This document shows, piece after piece, positions 25,266-38,115 of a stretch of DNA of 50,779 nucleotides; the first letter of the stretch is position 1, and each line of letters begins with the position of its first letter. The notes beneath the pieces were generated by a model. It saw only the letters and a list, made by a program, of their open reading frames with translations, had not been told where the DNA came from and made no database searches. The translations under genes were made by a program, and so were the position numbers. Source of the DNA: Candolleomyces eurysporus (taxonomy: Eukaryota; Basidiomycota; Agaricomycetes; Agaricales; Psathyrellaceae); contig JANBPK010001092.1 in the NCBI GenBank assembly GCA_027579435.1, positions 1-50,779 of the forward strand, in the 5' to 3' direction.

Positions 25266-25799
25266 AATGATTAATGAGAGGCCACCTCATCGATTATCAA
25301 TGCAGCGCAACATGTGACACTGACAGCTCGGCCCGCTCGCATTCTTGTGAGTTGGGCGCTTAAATCGGAAGAGGGACGGATTTCCAAGCAACGAGACGAG
25401 CACGAAATGAAAGGGAGAACATCATTATTCATGAGAGAGTCATTGTCCAAGAAGTACAATCAAGACTACATTGAAATAAAGGCTAGTAAGGATACATATA
25501 TCGACAAGTCGAGTTATTTGTTCATTTGCCTCATTCATGACCGATTGAAGGGGCTGCAAGACGTCGACGAAAAGCCCTCGACGCTCCACCCATACGCCCT
25601 TTAGCATCCAGAAGTGACCGAAGAATCATTGACAAAATTTCCTTGCGTTCACGACCATCGGGACTGGTGAGTCGTGGTGAGGCGGAAGGGGGGGCCCGTA
25701 CTGTCAGACAAGTGCAGGATACAATTACGGGGTAAGCAAGCCCAGGTCTCACCATGGCCTATCAACAAGTAGTTTCATCATACATGGACAGTGGTCAAC
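25266..25799. other. No gene recognised between NLR copy 1 and the M36 relic
   Basis: Unique (not duplicated) sequence. A 74-codon minus frame at 25,531-25,755 is open, but I see no family motif in it. It may be the decayed 3' end of the M36 gene that precedes it on the minus strand. Confidence 0.35.
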
Positions 25800-27300
25800 C
25801 CAGCAGTGCCCGAGTAGCGGAGCGAGGATCAGTGGTGGTGGAAGTCGGGCAGGGCCTTGCTCGAGTAAGCAGGGTTGTTGGTGTCGTAGCTGGCAAGGGG
25901 GTAGTCCTGGTTGGTCTGAGTCCATCTGCGAAACAGCGAAATGTCACATCAACAACGAGATGGCAACTGAACCAGTGTAATAACTCACTTGGCCAAGGTG
26001 TCAGACCAACCCTCACGAATTCCTCGCGCTCCAGTCTCTGCAGACACTGGCCGGTAGGTCCACCCGGCGGTTGACAACATTGTGAGTCATGTCATGTACA
26101 ATGATATCGTTGCTCAATGAGCAACCGTCCTTGGGCTACACACAGAAGAATCAGCACCGAGAAAGAAATGGGCAATCTACTCCAGTGATGCTGGTCCGAT
26201 CGTACGTGCAGCAAGCTTCTGATTGATGACTAGAAATAGAAAAGGCGTATGAGTATCTACATCGAAAATGCCATAGTGTAAAGAAAAGGGCACACCTGGG
26301 TAGCGTAGCCGAGTCAGCATTGTCGGTGCAGGAGCTGTCCTGGCCCTTTCGTTCCCGCTTCCACTGTTCCGAAGTTGTGGATCTCAAGTTGAGACAGCCT
26401 CGGTGAACTCATACTGGTAGCCAATATCGTGGATAGTGTCGATGCATAGAACATGCGAGTCCTTGCAGCGTTCATGTTGAGGATAATCAAAGGCGCTCGG
26501 GAGGCATCGTAGGTGTGATCAAAGCTGAGGCTGGAGGAAGACTGGGAGGTGATGCTTTTCCAGCACCTGTACACAACAACGGTACTGTCAAAGTAGATAC
26601 CAGTGAGCAATTGTCCACTCAGAATGGGAGTGAAAATAAAAGCAGGAATGAACTTGCACAGTAACGGCTGTGCCAGACATATGCCACGCCTGAAGGGAAG
26701 CGACGGGATCCTGAAGATTGACGAGGGGATCAAGGCTCTTGAGATCTTGCCTCTCGGGTGCAGCACGCGCTACTCTCTAAGCGTCCTGTTGGTCCAGGTA
26801 GGTCCAGGTATTTCAAGATCGCCCTTGATAAGCGACGTTGATGCAAAAACCATATGGAGATGCACTCACGCTAACCTTGACCATGAAATCTGTGACGGAA
26901 AGCAGCTCACGGGAGTGAGCGTCCACGTCAACCTTGTACCACCAACTAGTTTCCGTCCTGAATCCGAGCAATGTGAACGAGGGTGACAAAGCCGTGGAGC
27001 GTGGCTGAAAATCTGCAAATCGCACGCCTTGGAGCACGGACAATGGTAAGGAACAGCGGGGGTGCTCACGTAGTGCCCCAATGTCACGGGCGCCTGGAAA
27101 GACAAGAAAACACCGTTTATACCAGAGCACAGCATACGGCCAAAAGGAAAATACGTACATCTATTAAGGGAGGCTTGACCTGGAGTGAGTGTAGTCTCCA
27201 GGTGCAGAGGATTGTCGACCATGAAGGCACCCTCTGAGATATCGGGACTCCACAGGAGAAGTTTGGCAATTTGAGGATAGGACTGGGTATTGTGAAACAT
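25800..27300 (-). pseudogene. Decayed fungalysin (M36 metallopeptidase) gene
   Basis: Scattered pieces in changing frames follow the order of an M36 extracellular elastinolytic-type metallopeptidase. Propeptide end: TSWWYKVDVDAHSRELLSV near 26,910. Mature N-terminus: DPLVNLQDPVASLQAWH near 26,700, resembling the family DP..ASP.GWH segment. Then FDHTYDAS near 26,520, MFYAS with IHDIGYQYEFTEA in another frame near 26,430, and GQDSSCTDNADSATLP near 26,320. The zinc-site region near 26,100 reads NDIIVHDMTHNVVNR where the family has HExxH, so the catalytic Glu is Asp. RGIREGWSDTLAK near 26,000 and NPAYSSKALPD near 25,870 follow. At least three frame changes and stops (for example after EFTEAVST) make an active enzyme impossible from this DNA. 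It lies between the two arms of the duplication and is not itself duplicated. Confidence 0.78.
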
Positions 27301-27531
27301 TATACTTGCATGTCAGCCAGTGTCTCGATGACGATGTGGACAAACACAAGCAGTCGAGTTGTGCAACAGTTGCTGGTTCGACCATCATCAGTCGATAAGG
27401 TCAGCGACGGAGACTAGCGCATGGCTAGCTCCAACAAGAAATTGCACACGTGATCGTTATCCATCAGGAAGGAGCGTTGCTCACCATCGTGCACGACGCC
27501 AAACAACCCTTGCTCACCGTTCTCCATGACG

Positions 27532-28863
<1,332 letters not shown>

Positions 28864-30148
28864 GGCGTTCCTCTTTGGGCATTCTCTTTCTATTGCACCC
28901 CTGCACGCCATCTTGGAACAGCATTTTTGTTAGCTTGTAGACCTGGTCTCACGTTTGTCACCTAGTATCAGATATTGTTATTTCCTCTGTCTCTGCACTT
29001 TCCTCTAATAGCAAACTGTCATCTGTATTTGTTAGTATTCAATCTCTCATGAATTGCAATACTCCTGGTATCCACATCACCTTTTCCATTGGAAACACAC
29101 TCTCAATTTTTACCTCAGCTCAATGGGAGAAAAAGGAAGTGCCAAAGCAGAAATATATTCAAATACTAGTATCAGGTGCAGAAATAGATAAGATGGTAGA
29201 ACTTGAAGGATTCCACTTGCTATACAAGTCTGTTCCACATGACAGTTACCCAGCCAACTTGTCCTCAAGCTTGCCTGCTATATAGATGTAGTGGACAGCA
29301 TAAGGGATGTGGAGGCTGTAGAAATGGCATTCAAAATTGCCAATCCTTTGGATCTTCTTCGCAACTCCACAGGCTCCAGCAATGATACTGCTGCTACAAG
29401 GGTGAAGAACTTGAACTATGTCCAGTTCAATGGAGATGTTGTGCTGGTAGCACCATTAGGTAACTGAGATTTGCATGTTTTCAATACGATGGGACACCAG
29501 TTAATGATTTCATCTATCCAGTGGAAAGTGGCAATTGTACTTTGTTATTGTTGTACACCTTTGGTTGGCTTTGACAGTTGTTACCAATTCTGTTGAACCT
29601 ACCTTCCTTTCCACTGTGGCATCATGGAAATATTGCATGCCAGACTCAGAGCTGAGAGTTGCCAACCACTCAGATTAAAAAAGACAGGTGATAGCAAGGG
29701 CCAGGGAACATTGAATATGTGGGCCATAGAGGTGCACAACAGTGATGGTATATGAATATTTCTCAGTATATGGTTTTGTCAAATATGCTTTTTATCCTCA
29801 GCTTTTTTTTGCTATGATTAGGTTTTCCAAAAATTTAAGAATTGAGTTAAGGCAATAGATATCATTTTCTCATCTTCTCCATCTTATAAGGGCTTACCTT
29901 GACATAAAAGTATATCTATGTCCATTAATTAATGAGAACAAAAAATCTGAAGTTCTAATTCAACAGTGAAATTACAAGGGCTAAATTGCCAGCTTAATGA
30001 CTACACCACCAGGAATATAACCTCTGCTGCTAGCAAGTATATGTGCACACTATCAGAGCCATAGTAAGCCAGTAGTCTTACACCAACTACAAGTACATAG
30101 TAAATCCAAAGACTAATTGAAGAGGTATAGAATGAAGAATTAGCAAGG
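28864..30148. other. CFIm25 pseudogene to NLR intergenic (arm 2)
   Basis: Duplicate of 19,942-21,204 with small indels. The open frame matching 20,347-20,532 is at about 29,283-29,468, without its ATG (ATG to ATA). No other feature seen. Confidence 0.5.
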
Positions 30149-33100
30149 TCACTCAGCTGAGAAATGGGAAATGTCAAGAATATAAACTTGGCCATTGTGA
30201 AGGCCTACTGCTGCTAAAGTAACATTTGAGTTAAATGAAAGAGCACAAACTTCCCAATTGGATGGAAAGTAGGTGATTGGGGTAGCTGATAACTGTACAA
30301 AAGGATCAAGAAATGACACACAATACAATCCAAAAAGAGAGGGGGAAGCTTGGGAATATCCATAAAGATGCAAAGATGTTTTAAAGTTGACAGCAAAAAA
30401 AACTGCGCTCTGAAGTTGCTAAGAGTGTATGCATTTGACTGTCCCACAGATATGTTCCACTCCGGGATTGTGAGGACAGCCTCTGTCCATCAGGTGAAAA
30501 TGCAACATGGTTCACTGAGCCAGAATGGCCTTCCAGAGTTCCAAGAGCAGCACCTGTCTGGCTGTTCCACAGGCGCACTGTGTTGTCTGAAGATGCAGAG
30601 GCCAGGCTTTGTCCATCAGGTGAAAAGGCAACACAGTTCACATCTTTTGATGGCCATGTAAAACTGCAAGTTCTGATGGCCATGATTCAATGTTGCCAGT
30701 TACAAGCTTTGCCCCTTTAGCAGCATTTGCATACAAGTCATATATACTTGATGACTCAGGTGCAAATGGGATGCATGACCAAAACAGATGCAGTGGTGAA
30801 CATTTGATGATATTGGCATTAAGCAAGATAAATCTGTGGCCATCTTGTAATGTCTTTTGAATCTCTTGCATGCCATTGTTTTTATTGCTTTTCTATGCCA
30901 ACAATTAACATTATTCATTTCAAAATAATTTGAATTTACATACCAAGATAGTCAAAGCTGTTTGCATAATTGAGATTGCACTATCCAATTGCCCAAGATA
31001 TGCCAAAGCCTCAAACCAGTGCATCAAATGTTTTGTGACAAACTCTTGGAGCAGGTGCCCAATATCTTTGTTAAAGTGCTCCAGATTGCTTCTGTCTAAA
31101 TGTGTAACCCAGTTACAGACAGCATACTTTAGCTCTTCTGTCAGCTTTTCCTTGTTGAGTTCTGGTAGAGTTGCAAGCATCTTGTACTGATCTGCAACAG
31201 GCACTTGGCAGATGTTGAATTGGAGCTGCTGATTCATGGTTTGTAGACAGCATTTGGCCAAATGTAAGTGGTATTTTTGCTCCTCAATCCAGAATTTCTT
31301 GGGACAATGACTGGAATTGGTAAGAAAGTCAGGAAATGACTTGTGGTGAACCTTGTATGTTGGGTTGGGTCCATCAGAAGGAGCAAGCACTGAATGCATG
31401 TTTCTCAAGATTGATACCAAGCTATCAGAATCAGTGTTCATAAGCTTTGCCAGTGCCTTTACAGACAGGGGATATTGAAGAAGAATAATAGATCCAATGG
31501 CTGTTTTGAATCTAGTCAGCCAATCTCCCCAAAGTTGAGATGTCTCCAAGATGTCTACAGGTGTGGCAATGTCAAGGACCTTGCAGTATAGCTGTATCAT
31601 TGCTTTATCTGGCTCCAGATTCAAAATACTAGTGATAGTGGCCTCAGGATTCAGTCCAGAAGAGTTTAATATCAGCTTAATGGCTGTAGAGGCAAAAATG
31701 AACAGCCTGTCTGAGACTTTGACAAGCTGTTCTTTCTGGACCACTGTTGGCACCCAAAAGGCACATTCCATGCCTTCAAAGACTTCCTGTATACTAGCAG
31801 AAGATAGATGGTGATCCAAATAAAGCCTGATATCAGAGTCTACAATTGCAGCTTCAATCTCCTGAAGATGAAGGCAATTAGCTAGTGAAGTGCTCTGATA
31901 TTTCTTCCTAAGCACCAGTTCAGGTCGAGTGGTAAGAAAAACCTTGACTTGGGGCAGTTTAGAAATAGAGGTTATGATAAGAGATAGAATGTCTGAGGCA
32001 TCAGGTTGTGTGCACTCATCCAGGGCATCAAACACAAAGACAAGAGGAGTTGCTCTTTGCTCAAGTAGGCTGCAAAGAGGCTGGGCAACAAGAGCAGAGA
32101 ACTGCTGTGCCATCACTGTGTGTAGGCTTTCAGGATGTTCATCAATGGCAGTAGCAATAGCTTCTCCGTAAGATGGATCACAGAAAGAAAGCTGGTAGGC
32201 AATAGTGTGCACAAAGCTGGAGGCATGCTGCCGATCAGCATGGTCACGAGAAAAGAAGAAGCTCGCCCCAAGAGAGTCGATAGTGGCAGCGCGCTGGGCC
32301 ACTGTCTTTGCCACAGTGGATTTTCCAATCCCGGCAATACCATCAAGCACATAGATGGGTTTTCCAGTAGGGTCGCTCATCCAGCGCCCAACGCCAGCCA
32401 GGAGCTTCACCCGGGTGCCTTCAAAACACGCGCTAATCTTTGCGAGATCCTGTGAATTGTAAGCAGCACCAGGGACAGGCTTCAATTTATCCAGAGCAGC
32501 TTTCTAAGGTGATCGTTAGCACAAATCGATTGAAGAGCCCGCGAAGATACGCACCTTGAAACGCCGATCAGCATTAACTTCTTGATCTTTGACCATCCGG
32601 TGGACATCGCTCAAGACCAGTGCCCCGGCAATGAAATTCTCAAGCTACATAACCATTAGCACCATGTGCCGTAGGAGCTGAACTGCGCTTACCGAGAAAC
32701 GTTGCAAGACCTGATCAATTTTCCGGTTCGCTTCCTTCAGAGACTCGGCATTATCCTCCACCAAGACATACGCAGCAACTCCCTTCGAGTACTCCACCAT
32801 TGTATCCAGAAGAATATCATGTATTCCCCTGGTGTTGACCTCGGTCAGATGTTCCCTGGGCTAAGCACAAAACCAGACTCACTTCACGAGACGGCCAATA
32901 CTCTCGTCGAGATCCTCCGATCCTCCATCTTGTCGTCTTTTGAACGCGTGCGCCATGCTTTCGTTGAGGAGGTTGCAGCGCGTCATGAGATCCTCCATTC
33001 CTTCTTTGTTGGATTTTGCTTGCTACACGTCGTCAGCAAGGGACACGTATCAGAAAGAGGGACGACCTACCTCAAAGACATCGAAAACCTTCAAAAGCAC

Positions 33101-33904
33101 CTCAGCGGGGGCTTTGAAAGGCTCCGGGATAAAGGGAACAGCTACGGAAAGCGTCTTCTTCAAAGCACCCGCAACGATAGCCCAAGTCTTCTTGAAGGAG
33201 GTCGCCGATGGGTTGGGAACTTCCGCGCCTTCGCCTGCTTGACCAGCTTGGGCAGGGGACGAGACGTTGGCCTCTTCGGTTGAGTCGCTGCCTGCCTCTT
33301 CTCCAGCGACGCCGCCGGGAGTTCCGGGGGTAGGAGTGATGATGGTAGTCGTCGAAGGTTCGGTGACTTCGGCAGTCGTAATCAGAACAGGGTTGTCGAG
33401 TTGTTCAAGGGTTGACGGAGGGATGGCGGAGCTGTCTTGAGTAACCTCTGGCGCAGCGCCAAGAGCCAAAGATGCGTTGTCGATTGGAAGAGCCAACGTG
33501 CCCGAGGCGGGATCCTGGCCAAGCGGTAAGTTTGATTTCATCTCCTCTGGAGCAGAGGGCGCTATGTTGAGAGTTCCGCCAGTTCCCTGAGCCCCAAGAC
33601 CGGTTGCATCGAGCTCTTGATTAGCCCCACCCAATGGGGCAATCTCCAATCCAGCTGAAGCACGGCCGACATCCACACCACCAGACCCAGCACCACCACC
33701 TTCTCGTAGGTCATCACCCATCCTCGACTTGACCCAACGTTTTGCAGTCTTGAACGGTTTCTTTATAGCCCCCTTGACCTGTTGTCGGCGAGACTTGCTC
33801 GAGGATTGACTACCAGCGGGTGTCGCAGCACGAGACGCGATTGGGGTATCGCGCTCCGAATTACCGGCGGTGTTGTCTCCACGAGTTTTCGTAGCTTCAG
33901 ACAT
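30149..33904 (-). pseudogene. NACHT-WD40 NLR gene, copy 2 (stops and frameshifts outside NACHT)
   Basis: Same architecture as copy 1. The start exon from 33904 (MSEATKTRGD) is a long open low-complexity frame ending in the helical WAIVAGALKKTLSVAVPFIP segment near 33,190. The NACHT region is one uninterrupted 521-codon frame (32,485-30,920) with P-loop GIAGIGKST, Walker B FVFDALDEC and the ARPEL-like TTRPEL sensor. Damage lies elsewhere: two in-frame stops (TGA at 32,879-32,881 and TAG at 32,861-32,863) in the second helical exon where copy 1 has Tyr and Lys; a 1-nt deletion at about 30,640-30,650 in the first WD40 repeat; and one extra base in the A8 run (30,397-30,404) before the last blade. 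Only two WD40 repeats remain against three. As written it could give at most a NACHT-only product; probably a pseudogene. Confidence 0.72.
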
Positions 33905-33987
33905 AGCTGTTGTTTGGTTGAGAAATTGTGTTGAATCGCAAGAGTTCGCAGTGGATGGTAAGTCCAAGTGATGGTAGCGGTTCAAGG

Positions 33988-34670
33988 GGGAGGCAATCGA
34001 TGATCAATGCTGTGCCTGACAGCCCGCTCGCAGCCTCGTGACCTGGGCGCGACCCTCTTTCAGGTTCGACATCGTCTATTTCGATCCTACCCCTCGACGA
34101 TACAAACCGAGGTCTAAGAGCGCCGTTCACGAGGTATAAGGTTGCAGAGAGATTCAGATGTTGGAATTTGAAATGCCATAATGGGCGCATCCATGACGCC
34201 GAGTTGTACTTACATTTAGGAGTCACAGGGCCAGTACCTCTCCACATGCAAGCATTGAGCCACTGCCATCCAAAGGAAAAGCAGGATTATGTACTGAGAT
34301 ATTCAAACTCTGCGGGCCGGGATAGACAGCGCCCTTATCCTTGAACAAATTGCGGTGATGTCGAAAACATGGAATAGACCATTGTTCATGAACGAGAACC
34401 GAGCAAGGCGTGTGCATCGACAGCTCCACAAGATATTCGTACTCCCTCCACATACCCGAATGACAAGGTTCCGTCCATCCGATCGAACCGAGGTTCAAAC
34501 GGTCTCTTCATTGGCCCAGGGAGGAACCTCGAGGAATGCACCCTCATTTCTTTTCGGAAGCAAAATATGCCACCGCCACATAAAATGTTTCTCCAGCGAG
34601 ATCTGAGAAACCCGAATGCTTCCGTTCGGGGTAGATCCAAACTTTGAGAGGGCAGAGAAAGAAGCAAATT
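33988..34670. other. No gene recognised
   Basis: Minus frames at 34,223-34,498 and 34,386-34,667 stay open for about 90 codons, but neither resembles a known family and they overlap in different frames. Holds the 5' flank of NLR copy 2 and the 3' flank of the membrane protein gene. Confidence 0.4.
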
Positions 34671-35418
34671 TCATATTATTTCAATTATAGATGGCCATAT
34701 GCTATGACGCAAACTTTGTCAGAAAAGGGGGCACATTGGATAGAACGAAGGCATCGGCGGAGTACTGACCTTAGTAAACCTATCAGAACCTGCATGACAG
34801 CTAATAGAAAGGGAATCCATCTAAGCGAACGTCATTCAGCAAATCTCGTCTTTCCAACAGAGAGAGAATACATACGTCGACATATAGAAATTGCCCGCCT
34901 TATACAACCCAAACATCGTGAAACCAAGGATGGCTGATCCCAAGAGGGCTCCAGCTAAGCTTGCTATGACGAAGATGAGGAACACAATGGTGGCGAATGT
35001 GAGCCTGGAGCGTCTTTCATTGATCCTTGGCAATTTGGACGGCGGTGGAGGCGCTGACCGGCTGTATGGCGGAGTCGAAGGTGACAGGTGGACCACAGGC
35101 ACTAGCTCGTAGGAATGGTTGTTCCCAAGTGCCAACGTTCTACGGGAAGAAGGCGGAAAGGTATAGTTCCAGAAGGCGAAGGCGCCGCAAACGAAGAAGA
35201 ATGGCGTGTAGAGCAGCAAGGTCCAGTAAAACGTGAACCGAAAGACATCTATACCACTTCATTTGTCAGAAATTGGAGGAAAGGGAGGGATTAGTGCTCC
35301 TACCGTTGGCATGGTATAGATATGCCCCTCCTGGCTGGATTGGAGGCCGGTGCTGGATGTTCAGGATTTCCAGCCCGGGGTTATATAAGGAAGGCCATCG
35401 AGGTGGACTTTGGGCCAT
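34671..35418 (-). CDS. Small multi-span membrane protein, function unknown
   Basis: Four exons join in phase. Exon 1 starts [15 protein letters not shown] at 35418 and ends AYLYHAN; exon 2 gives [19 protein letters not shown] and continues to FYMST near 34,875; exon 3 is [17 protein letters not shown]; exon 4 is IWPSIIEII with stop at 34,671. Predicted spans: [20 protein letters not shown], then [20 protein letters not shown] continuing into [11 protein letters not shown], then [16 protein letters not shown], separated by a Pro/Ser-rich hydrophilic loop of about 45 residues. I believe similar short proteins exist in other mushrooms, but I know no assigned function. There is no signal peptide before the first span, so ER-derived membranes are inferred. 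It is divergent from the repeat-exon gene, with 240 bp between starts. Confidence 0.72.
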
Positions 35419-35658
35419 TCAGTGCATGGAAATCGTCATCCAAGAGATTAGTAAATCATAGGGACCTAGATAGACCTTTGAGTCGACGCTGCGGTAGTCG
35501 TGGTCGGGAACGATGAGCACAACTACACAGCCACATTCTCTGGGAATCTCCATTCGTCAGCGTGTGTTTGCTCCTATGTATCGATGAGGGCCTAAAGAAT
35601 GCGGGGAGGTGGGTCACGTAGAGCTTATCCTTTTGCCCGCCATTCCAATCCAATCCTC

Positions 35659-36877
35659 ATGTTAGCTGCCCCACCGTCCCCAAGGTAGGGTTTTCTCTTG
35701 AGACTGAGTGCCTCCACCAATCTAACCTCTTTATAGCGCCATTGAGTCGAGCAGCGGACAGGGCACGTTGCTGTACAATTACAACTTCGACAGTAACCCT
35801 AGCGCAGTCACCGCTGACGCTGACTCTGAGATGGACCCAGAATCCCTAGCCGAATTGCTCGAACCCGACAATATTCGTAAGATTATCGCTGTCTACCAAG
35901 CTGCTTGTCAGAAGGCCTCCACCAACCCTCGTCCTCCCTCCCAAATAAATTATGAGCTTGAAGCAGCGACCTTGCTCGTTGAGGTTGTCCTTGACAACTA
36001 CGGACATCTTTGTGAAAAATCACGTCATATCGTGGACGAATACATTGACTGGGATCCGACTCCTGCCCCACCGTCCCTAAGGTAGGTTTTTCTCTTGAGA
36101 CTGAGTGCCTCCACCAATCTAACCTCTTGATAGCGCTATTGAGTCAAGCAGCAGACAGTGCACATTGCCGCACAATTGCGACGTCGACAGTAACCCTAGC
36201 GCAGTCATCGCTCATGCTGACTCTGAGATGGACCCCGAATCCCTAGCCGAATTGCTCGAACCCGACAATATTCGTAAGATTATCACTGTATACCAATCTG
36301 CTTGCCAGAAAGCCTCCACCAACCCTCGTCCTCCCTCCCAAATAAATTACGAGCTTGAAGCAGCGACCTTGCTCGTTGAGGCTGTCCTTGACAATTACGG
36401 ACGTCTTTGTGAAGAATCACGTCTTATCGTGGACGAATACATTGACTGGGATCCGACTCCTGCCCCACCGTCCCTAAGGTGGGTTTTTCTCTTATGACTG
36501 AGTGTCTGCACCAATCTAACTTTTTTTATAGCGTTATTGAGTCAAGCAGCGTTCGGTGCACATTGCCGCACAATTGCAACGTCGACAGTAACCCTCGCGG
36601 AGTCGCCGCTCACGCTGACCTCGAGATGGACCCCGAATCCCTAGCCCAATTCCTCGAACCCAACAGTGTTTGTAAGATTATCACCATATACCAAGCTGCT
36701 TGCCAGAAAGCCTCCACCAACCCTCGTCCTCCCTCCCAAATAAATTATGAGCTTGAAGCAGCGACCTTGCTTGTTGAGGTTGTCCTTGACAATTACGGAT
36801 GTCTTTGCAAAGAATCACGTCACGTAGTGGACGAATACATTGACTGGGATCCGACTCAGTCCCAGAGGACGTCATGA
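35659..36877 (+). CDS. Protein made of three tandem ~115-residue repeats, each on its own exon
   Basis: Exons 35,659-35,684, 35,737-36,081, 36,134-36,478 and 36,532-36,877 join in phase to 353 codons plus stop. Exons 2 and 3 are each exactly 345 nt, the last 346 including its stop, and all junctions are phase 2, so each repeat exon is symmetric. Each repeat reads S-A/V-IESSS, then MDPESLAELLEP, then KIIAVYQAACQKASTNPRPP, INYELEAATLLVEVVLDNYG, and (V/I)VDEYIDWDPT, probably alpha-helical and acidic. Introns are 52, 52 and 53 nt and near identical to each other. The tiny first exon (MLAAPPSP) resembles the end of a repeat (APPSL), so the ATG may have arisen inside a truncated repeat copy. No signal peptide, membrane span or known domain is recognised. 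Confidence 0.75.
35685..36531 (+). repeat. Tandem intron-exon repeat, 397-bp unit
   Basis: The unit is a 52-nt intron followed by a 345-nt exon. Units start at 35,685, 36,082 and 36,479 (the last intron has one extra T and its exon runs on to the gene's stop). Copies 1 and 2 are closest; copy 3 has diverged most, for example LEPNSV for LEPDNI. Confidence 0.9.
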
Positions 36878-37456
36878 CACCAACACTCTCAGCATGGTAC
36901 GTCCAAAATTCCCTCGTTTGTTATAAGGCATCCCCCACATCAGGATCAGAATGAGCTGCTAGTCCACTGCATCTCTAGCTCTTGTCTTGGTCTGTGGCCT
37001 CCTGTTGCGCTGCATGTACTAATACAGGCCGTTGACAACCTTTCTCTGCTGCATATCAATTTGTACAACAGTCATTATATCAGAACTCATTGCATTATGT
37101 CAAGTCAAGCTACGTAAAATACAGACCTTATTGTGTGCAGTGTTTATTTGGCTCTAAAACGGAATGTGGGACAGCCTCAGTAGATAATAGGTGGCTACCT
37201 GGAGTTGTTTCTGCTCTGCACTGAGGAGCTGGCGACTGCCCGCCTCTAATCTCCAATTTACCCGATGGTCTACACGAAACATCAACGTTCGACGTTTCAG
37301 CAGCACAGCGACCAGGATTCCGCAATCGACTCGATGTTGGCCATGAGGACTATTTAAGCCCAAGTAAAAAGTGAGAATGCAGCATCTCACAATCTAGAGC
37401 AATAGCCCAGAGTAACAGTCCCTCTACCTACTCTTCCATCTACTCTTAGAAACCCA
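36878..37456. other. Upstream region of secreted protein gene A
   Basis: No gene. From about 37,115 on it matches the region upstream of gene D (47,590-47,900, inverted), including GGTCTACACGAAAC and the TATA-type box, so gene A and gene D belong to the same sub-unit type. Confidence 0.65.
37351..37358 (+). promoter_or_regulatory. TATA-type box of secreted protein gene A
   Basis: TATTTAAG followed by CCCAAGTAAAAA, 99 bp before the ATG. The same TATTTAAGCCCAAGT core precedes gene B, and the equivalent TTTAAG-containing sequence precedes C, D and E at a similar distance, which makes it the best promoter candidate for the family. Confidence 0.7.
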
Positions 37457-38115
37457 ATGAAGTTCCTCTCGACCATCTCTCTCTTGATCGCCCCTCTCGT
37501 CTCTTGGGCCTTGGTGATTCCCAACGCCGACACCCCATCTTTCTATTTCGTCGCAACCTCCCCGGATAATTCCACTCCCCGTGTAGGTCACTTCTTTCCT
37601 ACTCTACGTACCCATAATTAACTGAAGAGAAATCTCGAAGCCTGTTCGTATTGGCCCGGATGGTCTCTATACGACCCTCTCCGGAAGTGGAACTGCTATC
37701 CAAGCGTACTTCTTCCAAGGCTACCTCACAGGCGCCCTCGACAAGTCCGGAAGTCCGACCTACCATCCATTCTTGAACACGAGCCCCGGCGAGGGTGGGT
37801 CGTGCACAACGTTCGGCCAGCTAGGATACTCCGGCCTGGGATACTCTACGAACAAATGCGCCTCGTTTTCCTGGTTCCAAATCCAATCCAACCCGGAGAA
37901 CTCCCAGCTTGGAGCTAAGCTCACATATAACTATGTCGGCGGCTTCTACTCGTGCGGACCCGATGAGAATGTAAGATTCTTTGCTTTTCATGAAATTGCT
38001 GAAGGATAGTCTAACTCATGCTAATCGTCTCTTTCAGATTTGGTACAAGCAGAATGCGCATGACGGTCCTCAGAACTGTTCTCCCGTCGATCTCTACACG
38101 GTTCCAGTGTTGTAG
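37457..38115 (+). CDS. Small secreted protein, family member A
   Basis: Three exons give 177 aa. Exon 1 is a signal peptide (MKFLSTISLLIAPLVSWA) plus NADTPSFYFVATSPDN; exon 2 carries PVRIGPDGLYTTLSGSG, QAYFFQGYLTG, GGSCTTFGQLGYS, KCASFSWFQIQSN and NYVGGFYSCGPDE; exon 3 is IWYKQNAHDGPQNCSPVDLYTVPVL. After cleavage four cysteines remain, likely two disulfides. The sequence is rich in Gly, Ser, Tyr and short beta-type stretches, with no transmembrane part. The fold and function are unknown to me; it fits the loose class of fungal small secreted proteins. Introns lie after the PR of STPR and after PDEN, at the same places in all five members. It differs from B, D and E at the GLGYSTNKC loop and from C and D at SPGEGG. 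Confidence 0.85.

Noticed and set aside
32861..32884. A GTGAGT...TTAG micro-intron of 22 nt in NLR copy 2
   Set aside because: Too short to splice, and removing it shifts the frame into a stop. The aligned copy 1 sequence has the same length with sense codons, so these are nonsense changes.
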